From Psychrobacillus sp. OK028 (GTDB lineage Bacteria; Bacillota; Bacilli; Bacillales_A; Planococcaceae), in the NCBI RefSeq assembly GCF_900103605.1, contig NZ_FNHY01000004.1:186001-250000 (forward strand): a DNA stretch of 64,000 nt. The letters run 5' to 3'. Shown here piece after piece: positions 44,334 through 51,688 of the stretch. How positions within the stretch are numbered: the first letter of the stretch is position 1; every line of letters starts with the position of its first letter. The notes under the pieces were generated by a model. That model did not search any database and had not been told where the DNA came from. It was given only the letters and a program-made list of their open reading frames with translations. The translations under genes were made by a program, and so were the position numbers.

Positions 44334-45232
44334 GACCATAACCTTGATAACACTCTTTTTACCTGCGCCTCGAATAACCTTAAATTAAATGGCTTAAAGA
44401 GATATTGATCTACACCATTTTCATATGCATATAGCATGTCTTCCTCTACCTTTTTTTTCGTCATCATAAATGTTATAAAACGCTTACTATTCGGCAATTT
44501 CCTTAATGCATATAGTACTTCAAATCCATTTTTCTTTGGTAGTATATCGTTCATAATGATTAAATGTGCATGACTGGATCGATACCAGTCAGATTGTAAA
44601 AATTCATAACCATCTGAGAATGTTTGGATGTCTAACTTAAACTGTTTAAGTGGTAGTTTGGTTAATGCTAACAGAAGTACTTTTTGAAATATATTATCGT
44701 CCTCTATAATACTTACACGAATCTTCTCTACTTCTTTTACTTTATATGTATTCACAAACTCTATAGTCCAAGATTCTTTTTGTTTGGAAAATAATTTTCT
44801 AGCACTGTGGAAAATCTCATCTAAAGCTGCTTGACTGTTACCAATCTCCGCTATTCCTGCTGAAAACGAAATTTCATTACACTGGAATAATATGGTTTCT
44901 TTATCTTCTCTACTATTAAATAGTCTTTGAATAAATGCTGTAGCTTCTTCCTCTCCACTTGGGGACAAGAAAATACACCATTCAGATGGAGTTGATAGCT
45001 TAATTAGAATATCTGATTCTCTAATTCTGGATTGTAGAAATTGAGTAATATCCTTCTCTACAGTCTTTTTAAATGTAGTTGGATAGTTATCTAATTGAAG
45101 AAGAATAACTGACAAAGTTGATCTTGAACGGAAAACATTTGCCTTTAATAATTGGAAAATAGCGTGCATTTTATCTTCAGTAGCTAAAAGACCTTTAGCT
45201 TCTGTGGTATCTAGAGCATTAGAATAGACCAT
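44330..45232 (-). CDS. Degenerate GGDEF + pseudo-receiver protein
   Basis: 300 residues. The N-terminal domain (about 20-160) has a GGDEF-domain fold, but the signature is TPSEW (81-85), so no cyclase activity is expected. R71-E-S-D74 sits where the inhibitory I-site RxxD would be. The C-terminal domain (170-300) is a response-regulator receiver: acidic pair at 178-179, T258 and K280 (FKPF) are kept, but the phospho-acceptor is N229 instead of Asp. Reversed order compared with PleD-type proteins. GGGAGG fixes ATG 45232. First gene of the exopolysaccharide operon. Confidence 0.82.
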   Translation of the reverse strand: MVYSNALDTTEAKGLLATEDKMHAIFQLLKANVFRSRSTLSVILLQLDNYPTTFKKTVEKDITQFLQSRIRESDILIKLSTPSEWCIFLSPSGEEEATAFIQRLFNSREDKETILFQCNEISFSAGIAEIGNSQAALDEIFHSARKLFSKQKESWTIEFVNTYKVKEVEKIRVSIIEDDNIFQKVLLLALTKLPLKQFKLDIQTFSDGYEFLQSDWYRSSHAHLIIMNDILPKKNGFEVLYALRKLPNSKRFITFMMTKKKVEEDMLYAYENGVDQYLFKPFNLRLFEAQVKRVLSRLWS

Positions 45233-45431
45233 ATTCTTCCTCCCTTTTTCAATGTCATTTATATGTACAGTATACATACCCTTTTTAATTTAAGATATTC
45301 CCTTAAATTCATTTGCCGTTTATTTTTAATACAAAGGATGCTTATTTTGCTTTGAGGAAGAAATGAAATAATATTCTATATAGATTCAAATAATAAACGA
45401 TGAGTAAAAATATTTACTTTGTTCTCATATA

Positions 45432-45461
45432 AAAAAGGATATCCATCAGGATATCCTTTCA
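45432..45461 (-). terminator. Terminator of the flavin reductase gene
   Basis: AAAGGATATCC (45434-45444) pairs with GGATATCCTTT (45449-45459) around ATCA. The 45233-45431 stretch upstream of the exopolysaccharide operon holds its promoter region; nothing further is assigned. Confidence 0.85.
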
Positions 45462-45469
45462 CTTAGTAA

Positions 45470-45967
45470 TCATTTATAAAATTCTGTTGGTATAGCACCG
45501 ATATTTCTACGGTGATAGAGTAAAGGCTCTTTTGCCGCATTTTGAATGTGCAGTACTTCCCCAATCATAATTGTGTGATCGCCAGCTTCCACTTTGTTAA
45601 ATACTTTACATTCTAACGTTGCTAAAGCGTTTGAAAGCACCGGCAAATCCAACTCTGATTTGTTCCATTCACACTGAGCAAATCTATCCTCCACTCTACT
45701 AGCAAATAAATTACAAATATCTCCTTGATCTGCTGCTAGAATATTTACCGTAAATTTATCTACTTTCAAAAATTCCTCATAGGAATATACTCTTTTATCA
45801 ATAGACCATAATATTAATAATGGATCCAACGAAACAGAGGCAAAGGAATTTACAGTCAATCCCATTGGTTTACCTGCACTATTATAAGCAGTTACTACAG
45901 TGACCCCTGTAGGATAATTTCCCATAGCAGCTTTAAAGCTGGCAACTTGATCTAATTTATTTTCCAT
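45470..45967 (-). CDS. Flavin reductase family protein
   Basis: 165 residues of the flavin-reductase-like FMN-binding split-barrel family (PF01613). It has the characteristic N-terminus FKAAMGNYPTGVTVVTA, the FASVSLDPLLILWSI strand and FTVNILAADQ. It reduces free or bound FMN with NAD(P)H, often to feed a monooxygenase, but no monooxygenase gene is nearby. Divergent from the sigma-B gene at 46119. Confidence 0.88.
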   Translation of the reverse strand: MENKLDQVASFKAAMGNYPTGVTVVTAYNSAGKPMGLTVNSFASVSLDPLLILWSIDKRVYSYEEFLKVDKFTVNILAADQGDICNLFASRVEDRFAQCEWNKSELDLPVLSNALATLECKVFNKVEAGDHTIMIGEVLHIQNAAKEPLLYHRRNIGAIPTEFYK

Positions 45968-46051
45968 CTAAATAACATCCATTCTTTTTTCTTTTAAGCA
46001 TATCAAAACCAACCCGTTCTTTCACACATTTGGATTCATCCGTTCCTATTT

Positions 46052-46076
46052 GTTTAAAGTTGCTACTACCGGGTAA
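46052..46076 (+). promoter_or_regulatory. Sigma-B promoter
   Basis: GTTTAA (46052-46057), 13 bases, GGGTAA (46071-46076): one mismatch to the sigma-B consensus. It stands 42 bases before the YflT-like stress gene. Confidence 0.8.
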
Positions 46077-46118
46077 ATATATACTAGAACACATTACTAA
46101 CAAAATGGAGGAATTTAC

Positions 46119-46439
46119 ATGACAGTCAAACTAACAGTTGAAAATGCAGTTCAAGCTAAACAAGAAATTGAAAAACTTGAAACACAAGGATACGTTCGAG
46201 ACAATATTCATATTTTCGCCCATTTTAAAGAAAGAGCAGACGATATCAACGATGCGCTCGACACATCCGATGTCGGTATGAAAGAGCAAGGCTTTTTACA
46301 ATCATTTAAAAATATGTTTACCTCTCGCGGAGATGAACTTCGTGCTAAAATGGAAGCAGCTGGTATTTCTAAACAAGAGGCAGAAAGTGCAGAAAAAGAA
46401 CTAGACCAAGGTAAATTAGTTATTATTGCACACAACTAA
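46119..46439 (+). CDS. General stress protein 17M-like (YflT family)
   Basis: 106 residues. The N-terminus VENAVQAKQEIEKLETQGYV and the DNIHIFAH strand match the heat-induced YflT/GSP17M family (PF11181). B. subtilis members belong to the sigma-B general stress regulon, and a near-consensus sigma-B promoter is present here. Small soluble protein, function unknown. GGAGG precedes the ATG. Confidence 0.88.
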   Translation: MTVKLTVENAVQAKQEIEKLETQGYVRDNIHIFAHFKERADDINDALDTSDVGMKEQGFLQSFKNMFTSRGDELRAKMEAAGISKQEAESAEKELDQGKLVIIAHN

Positions 46440-46449
46440 ATAATAGAAG

Positions 46450-46485
46450 CACTTCCCATTCCTTTTTAGGAATGGGATTTTTTCA
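46450..46485 (+). terminator. Terminator after the YflT-like gene
   Basis: TCCCATTCC (46454-46462) pairs with GGAATGGGA (46469-46477), followed by TTTTTT. Confidence 0.88.
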
Positions 46486-47000
46486 CTACCTCATACCCGT
46501 TTATTTGAATAATTAATTGAGTTACGCAATTCTAGCTGAAAAGCCACTAGAATATGCAGTTTGTTTATAGTTAGTTAATCATCATGAATTATTTTTCAAA
46601 GGTTCAATTATATTATATGCGTTATAAGGCATTCGTTGAATTTAAAAATCCAGTAGCTTTTTTTCCAATCAGGATAGATAAATATGTTCGTTAGACTTTT
46701 ACAAGGGATATGATAAATAAGACAAAAGAAATCAAGTTCCTTCTTTTTTCATTAATTTATTATTCGTCCCCTTTTTATCTTTGGGATAAATAAAGGAAGA
46801 AAAACACCTTAACTTCTTGTGTCTCTCCTCCCTTTCCCACAAACTGTATATGTTGTTGTAGTAGTCCGTGATACCGATTTCCAATGCAACTTGTCCTGAT
46901 TCAGGAAATATTTCACTCAGTCAGTCCACTACTTAATCGACCCTAACGATCTCTTTCGGTACAAAAGTGATTGACCTTGGTACTACTTCTAACTATTTTT
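46486..47000. other. 515-base intergenic region, no gene recognised
   Basis: AT-rich, with no confident gene or RNA. On the minus strand around 46750-46920 a frame reads SGQVALEIGITDYYNNIYS and then KK-rich sequence; it lacks a start with a ribosome binding site and is interrupted upstream by stops, so it could be a gene relic or chance. No clear terminator for the aldolase operon was found here. Confidence 0.4.
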
Positions 47001-47777
47001 TTATTCAGACAGGTTATTTCTAACAGCATTAATTTGGTGCTTTGTCTGGCTTCTGAAGAATCCGAGGTCATTCATGATAGTAACAAATTGGAAGCCTTGT
47101 TGAATTCTTTTTGTTGCTTCTTCCGCTGTTGCGGTAACGATACCTGGTACGATATTATACTTTTTACAGGCGTCCAGTACTTTACTAATCGCAGCTTGTA
47201 ACTCATTGTTGTTATTGTCGCCAAGACAGCCCATATCCTGTGATAAATCAGCTGTTCCAATAAAGATACAGTCGAGACCTTGAGTCTGGCAAATCTCTTC
47301 TATATTTTCCACACCCATACTAGTTTCACACTGCATGATTACATATGTGTTATCGTTTGCTTCGCCTTTATTGTAATTTTCATACCAGCCCCATCTTGGT
47401 CCTCGCCCTGCTCCTATGCCTCTTTTCCCCAGAGGTGCAAGCTTCATATTTTCAATAATATATTGGGCATGCTCTTTAGTTTCCACCATGGGGATCATTA
47501 AACCATGAATTCCAACATCCAGCATTCTGGACATCATTGGACCATCTTTTGGATGATAAACGCGTGCAAGTGGTGCCATATCATATAGTTCCGCGGCACG
47601 TATCATATTCACCATTGTTTCCATATCGGTTTGGGCATGCTCCATGTCAATAAGGACAAAATCGAAATCATTAAGACCTAATATCTCAACATTAGTCGGT
47701 GATCCAGAAGCAACGAACGCACCTAAAACATGCCCGTTTTCCTCTAGCTTCTCTTTGACCAAATTACGCATCTTCAT
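47001..47777 (-). CDS. HpcH/HpaI family aldolase
   Basis: 258 residues. Class II pyruvate aldolase of the HpcH/HpaI family: DFVLIDMEHAQTD, LARVYHPKDG, the metal-site E and D of QCETSMGVEN and FIGTADLSQDMG, and GPRWGW. Such enzymes split 4-hydroxy-2-oxo acids to pyruvate and an aldehyde. AAGGAGAGG fixes ATG 47777 over the longer frame to 47840. Last gene of a four-gene operon with a cupin, a DUF6282 hydrolase and a MatC-like carrier; the substrate is not known. Confidence 0.88.
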   Translation of the reverse strand: MKMRNLVKEKLEENGHVLGAFVASGSPTNVEILGLNDFDFVLIDMEHAQTDMETMVNMIRAAELYDMAPLARVYHPKDGPMMSRMLDVGIHGLMIPMVETKEHAQYIIENMKLAPLGKRGIGAGRGPRWGWYENYNKGEANDNTYVIMQCETSMGVENIEEICQTQGLDCIFIGTADLSQDMGCLGDNNNNELQAAISKVLDACKKYNIVPGIVTATAEEATKRIQQGFQFVTIMNDLGFFRSQTKHQINAVRNNLSE

Positions 47778-47858
47778 TAAATACCCTCTCCTTCGACCTA
47801 CTGTAAAAACATGTTTGAATTTCTGAACTATACAGCCCAACTGGCTAAACAGTTCGTT

Positions 47859-48242
47859 CTATTTACGATAATTTTCAATAAATTTACCATAGGATTCATT
47901 GTATTCTTCTCTAAGAGGATAGAAGATATCCATATTAAGTACTGGTAAAGGACTGTCGTAAACTTCAATATAATGCTCCACACCAGCTGGTACAGTAATC
48001 CAAGATCCTTTCGTCATACGATATGGAACGCCGTCTACATAATAGTCACATTCGCCTTCCAAGATCAGTGCAATTTGCTCATTCTCTTCATGGCTATGCG
48101 GATTCTTCTCATTGCCATTTTCAATTTTATTGATTGTGACGTTGATATTTTCTGCACCCATACCGAATACTTTACGCGTAATTCCTTCTCTTACAAATTG
48201 CCAAGGTAGGTTCTCCAAGTTGCCATAATCGATGTTTGTCAT
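47859..48242 (-). CDS. Cupin-domain protein
   Basis: 127 residues, a single cupin barrel. Motif 1 NPHSHEENEQIALILEGE holds two His and a Glu ligand, and motif 2 ends VPAGVEHYIEV with another His. Small metal-binding enzyme or sensor, such as an isomerase or lyase acting on the same pathway intermediate as its neighbours. AGGAGG precedes the ATG. The gap to the upstream hydrolase gene is 51 bases. Confidence 0.87.
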   Translation of the reverse strand: MTNIDYGNLENLPWQFVREGITRKVFGMGAENINVTINKIENGNEKNPHSHEENEQIALILEGECDYYVDGVPYRMTKGSWITVPAGVEHYIEVYDSPLPVLNMDIFYPLREEYNESYGKFIENYRK

Positions 48243-48293
48243 TTTAATTTCCTCCTATTTTATATCATTATTTTATTCGCTTATTACTTGATA

Positions 48294-49181
48294 TTATTGG
48301 AAATTGAACAACTCTTTTGGATTCTTCTTAGTCATGATGTTAATTTCTTCTTCAGTAATTCCAAAATGTTTTTCTAGTGCATTCACAAAATTATACATTC
48401 CTTCTACAGGCGAGCCATTAGCTGCCTGACCATAGTCTGTATCGATAATGATGCGGTCCACACCACAAGCATCTATCATCTCTTTCGCTACTGACAGATC
48501 TATCACTGCCTCTACTTTTGAACCGCTGTCTTTAAATACACAAGCGTTAATCTCAATATAGGCACCCATTTCTGCCCATCTCTTCATATCTTCAATAGTT
48601 GCTCCTACCTGATAATGTGGGTGTGTTACTAAGACACGTTTCATCCCTATTTCAAAGGCCTTCTTAACTGTAGCATCTACTTCAATTTCATTGCCATGTC
48701 CGGTTGCCAATACCATATCATGCTTGGCTAAGTACTCAATTACTTCCACAGCTTTAGGATTAAGATTTCCATTTTCATCGGCGATTACGATTGGCTCTTC
48801 CTCTACGTCAGAGGTGCCTGCTCCACCAACAAAACCAGATTCTTTGTGACCGTCGATATGAGTTTTTGAAGAGACAGTCGGAAGGTAAACCATCGCTGTG
48901 CCCAGTTGTCTAGCTTTGTCCACTGCATCGACATTAAGACCACCAACTGCATTATTCAGAACAAGGCATCCATAAACCTTACAGGTACCGTTTCCTAAAT
49001 GCTTCTCCACCATTTTCGTTCCCAAGAGAGCTGGAATATAGTGGTCCTTTACAACGAATCCTGCATACCCGACTTCTTCTGCCAGCTTCAGCATTTCGGC
49101 AGCATCCACTGCTCTGTTTGCGGTAGAGGGTCCACAGTGCACATGCACATCGTACATTCCTTTTAAAATACTTCTATTCAT
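48294..49181 (-). CDS. DUF6282 family metal-dependent hydrolase
   Basis: 295 residues with an amidohydrolase-like barrel: MYDVHVHCGPST (HxH metal ligands) near the start, VKDHYIPA, LATGHGNEI, VLVTHPHYQVGAT and IIDTDYGQAANGSP towards the end. The family is known by number only; enzymes of this fold hydrolyse lactones or C-N bonds. AGGAGG is 7 bases before the ATG. Within the operon it probably opens a ring or lactone before the aldolase step (inference). Confidence 0.82.
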   Translation of the reverse strand: MNRSILKGMYDVHVHCGPSTANRAVDAAEMLKLAEEVGYAGFVVKDHYIPALLGTKMVEKHLGNGTCKVYGCLVLNNAVGGLNVDAVDKARQLGTAMVYLPTVSSKTHIDGHKESGFVGGAGTSDVEEEPIVIADENGNLNPKAVEVIEYLAKHDMVLATGHGNEIEVDATVKKAFEIGMKRVLVTHPHYQVGATIEDMKRWAEMGAYIEINACVFKDSGSKVEAVIDLSVAKEMIDACGVDRIIIDTDYGQAANGSPVEGMYNFVNALEKHFGITEEEINIMTKKNPKELFNFQ

Positions 49182-49290
49182 TCTAATTCCTCCTAGTATT
49201 TAATAGTTAAGAACAAAACCTTTTTTTGTTAAGCAACTAAAATTAGCATGTCTTTAAGATTGATAGTTTTTAGAAATAGAATAAGCAGAA

Positions 49291-50571
49291 TTAAAAACCT
49301 GCAGTAATACTGTATATACCAGTATTCGCTAATAAGCCTGCGATGATGGAAACTACAATTGCTACTAGAAACAACTTATTAAAGACTTTCGTTCTTTCCT
49401 CAACGCTAGGTTTAAATAGTGTTCCGTAAGCAGCTAGAACCATCGCACCACCTAAAGACAATGGACTAATAGCAGCCGTGAATCCTCCATTTATAACTGT
49501 GCTGATCAATTCAATATTCATAAACGGATTACCGTTGGAAACATTCAACACCTCAATTGATGGAATCAAAGTAGGGATAGGTCCCGCAATTGCTAGTGAG
49601 AAGAAGGACATAATAGACGAAGTGATACCAAGTAAAGGAGCCAACGTCGCCTTTGTAGTAATGGAAGATAACATACTATCTAAAAGAGTTAATCCGCCCA
49701 TCGTATCAATAACACTAAGAAGATTCCCAATCCCTATACATAGGAATATTGTTTCCCATGGCACTCCGAGAAAGGCATCCTTTTCATCGGCAGCCTTAGC
49801 CAACAGCAGGATTATACTGAAAACTAGGGCAGTGAGTCCTGCATGTGTTTTTAAAAACATAATCGCAAAAATCATCAATACTAGCATCAACAGTGTCAGC
49901 TTCTGTTGACTACTAAAAGCTGGAAGGCTGATTACCCCTGCACTACCTTCTATAGACAATGCACCTTCAGCCTGTTGTTTTCTCTTCCATCCGCGAAAAG
50001 CAATATAAACTAAAATTCCTGCGATAGAGAACAGGATTACACCATTTAGTAGGATTTGTGTTGCATAATTTGGAAAGCCAGCATCAGTGACAATCAAGTT
50101 AGCTGTATTTCCAAACACGCCTACCGGTGTCATCAGTGTAGCGTTCGCTCCAAAGATAGTAAGAACGCCTATCATAATTGGATTGTAGCCCATCTGGTAA
50201 CCAACACTCATAGTAATTGCTGGTAAGACCACGTAACCCGTCAATCCACCTGGATCAACAATTGTTATAAGAGCGCTTACTACAAAAACTATTAGGGGAT
50301 ACAATATAGCCAAACGGTCAAATGATACAAACAGTTTCTTGGATAAAAGTTCCAAGGATCCATTATTTTGTGCAATTGCAAAGAAGAAAAACATTCCAAA
50401 CAAATTCAGAAATAGGCTCGTTGGAAAACCACTTATCACATCGTTACTGGATAATCCGCCAATCATTCCTAGTACTATTGCTACCGCAAGTGATATAATT
50501 CCTATATTTTTTTTCGTGTAGACACCCACTGCGATTACAAAGATTAGGGATAATAAAGAAATTACTGCCAT
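49291..50571 (-). CDS. MatC/SLC13-type dicarboxylate carrier
   Basis: 426 residues, about twelve helices. The first 150 residues (VYTKKNIGIISLAVAIVLG, SLFLNLFGMFFFFAIAQNNG, GGLTGYVVLPAI) match the MatC N-terminal domain of malonate and dicarboxylate carriers, and FGANATLMTPVGVFGNTAN resembles the SNT-type substrate loop of SLC13 proteins. Imports an organic di-acid or hydroxy acid. First gene of the aldolase operon, so its cargo is probably the operon's substrate. Confidence 0.85.
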   Translation of the reverse strand: MAVISLLSLIFVIAVGVYTKKNIGIISLAVAIVLGMIGGLSSNDVISGFPTSLFLNLFGMFFFFAIAQNNGSLELLSKKLFVSFDRLAILYPLIVFVVSALITIVDPGGLTGYVVLPAITMSVGYQMGYNPIMIGVLTIFGANATLMTPVGVFGNTANLIVTDAGFPNYATQILLNGVILFSIAGILVYIAFRGWKRKQQAEGALSIEGSAGVISLPAFSSQQKLTLLMLVLMIFAIMFLKTHAGLTALVFSIILLLAKAADEKDAFLGVPWETIFLCIGIGNLLSVIDTMGGLTLLDSMLSSITTKATLAPLLGITSSIMSFFSLAIAGPIPTLIPSIEVLNVSNGNPFMNIELISTVINGGFTAAISPLSLGGAMVLAAYGTLFKPSVEERTKVFNKLFLVAIVVSIIAGLLANTGIYSITAGF

Positions 50572-50961
50572 TTAACCCCTTCTTCCTATACTTTTTTAGC
50601 CAGCATGCAAAGCAATTGAAGTAAACTCAGTTATTAAATCTAGCTGTTTATGTAATAATAGATTAACAAAACAATGTAAGCGGTTTCTATATCATTTGAT
50701 ACATCCATTATTTATCAATTCTATAAATTTAGATTAAAAAGAGATATTGATGAGAAACATTAGTATAATTAATAGAATAAGAGAGTTTTTTAACTACTAT
50801 GAAGCAACAATTCAAAATACAATACAATTGCTTACTCCCAAGGAACAAATTAGTTATATAAATTCTTTTGGGATTATTTTAATTTTTATTCAAAGTCATT
50901 GTCATGAATTGAACTAAGAGTACTTTATATAGGTACCTTTATAGAGAGAGGATTGAACAAC
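50572..50961. promoter_or_regulatory. Divergent promoter region with a cre-like site
   Basis: 390 bases between the carrier operon and the Crp/Fnr gene. TGTAAGCGGTTTCT (50675-50688) matches the cre consensus except at the last base. A CCCAA...TTGGG hairpin lies near 50838-50874. A palindromic Crp-type site could not be assigned. Presumably holds the operators of the divergent regulator. Confidence 0.45.
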
Positions 50962-51636
50962 GTGGGGAAAAACAATCTTTTTTTTGAAAATCAGTTTACA
51001 GAATTTAAACCTTTTTTATTAGAAATCGGGGAGAGATACCTGCTTAAAAAAGGCAGTGTCATAACTAATAACCACGACACCTTATACTTGTACTATGTAG
51101 AAAGTGGTATCTTTAAATTATCGGTAAACCATGTTGAAGGTGAAATCAAGACGATTTGCTTCCATGGGGAAGGTTCTATTTGTCCTTACTCCTTAAGCAG
51201 ACCAATCAAAGGTAAATTCCATATTGATGTCGATTTCTTCCGAATAACTGCTATTACCGATATTCAGACAATCCGCATCCGACCGAAAGATTTCTATCAG
51301 GCATTGAAGAAGAATCCTGATTTAAGCATTACAATGTTGGATTATGTCATAATGCACTCCAATCTATTCATGCATGAATCGGTAACGCTCAGCTATGATT
51401 CCGCATTTGTTAAAACCTGCAACATCGTTTACATGTACAACCACTATCTGAACAAGATGGGTATTAACCTTACCCAAGCAGAAATAGGAGAGATTATTGG
51501 AGAAACAAGGTTGGAGGTAGCCCGTTCCCTTAAAAAACTTCGCGACCAAGGAATCATTCAAACATCTCGAAGTTGCATTGAAGTTTTAGATTCAGAGGCC
51601 CTCAAACTCAACTGTAATCTAGATTTTGTTTACTAG
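50962..51636 (+). CDS. Crp/Fnr-family regulator
   Basis: 224 residues: an effector-binding beta barrel (about 15-125), a long dimer helix and a C-terminal winged helix (LTQAEIGEIIGETRLEVARS, LRDQGII). No Fe-S cysteine cluster pattern, so not an Fnr oxygen sensor; the ligand is likely a metabolite, as in CprK. The start is uncertain: GTG 50962 lies 10 bases after AGAGAGG, while the upstream TTG 50953 is only one base from it. Divergent from the aldolase operon, which it probably activates. Confidence 0.83.
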   Translation: MGKNNLFFENQFTEFKPFLLEIGERYLLKKGSVITNNHDTLYLYYVESGIFKLSVNHVEGEIKTICFHGEGSICPYSLSRPIKGKFHIDVDFFRITAITDIQTIRIRPKDFYQALKKNPDLSITMLDYVIMHSNLFMHESVTLSYDSAFVKTCNIVYMYNHYLNKMGINLTQAEIGEIIGETRLEVARSLKKLRDQGIIQTSRSCIEVLDSEALKLNCNLDFVY

Positions 51637-51688
51637 TTCATACATAATTAAAAGAAATAATGTTTCTTTGAACGAAAGAGGTGCTATC

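Noticed and set aside
44330-45232. Active diguanylate cyclase in the EPS operon
   Set aside because: The catalytic signature is TPSEW, so no cyclase activity can be expected.
46750-46920. Minus-strand frame with SGQVALEIGITDYYNN-type sequence downstream of the aldolase
   Set aside because: No start with ribosome binding site and stops upstream; could be chance or a relic, so not listed as a gene or pseudogene.
50800-50862. 20-codon frame starting MKQQFKIQYN upstream of the Crp/Fnr gene
   Set aside because: No Shine-Dalgarno sequence and no conservation that can be judged; lies within a promoter region.
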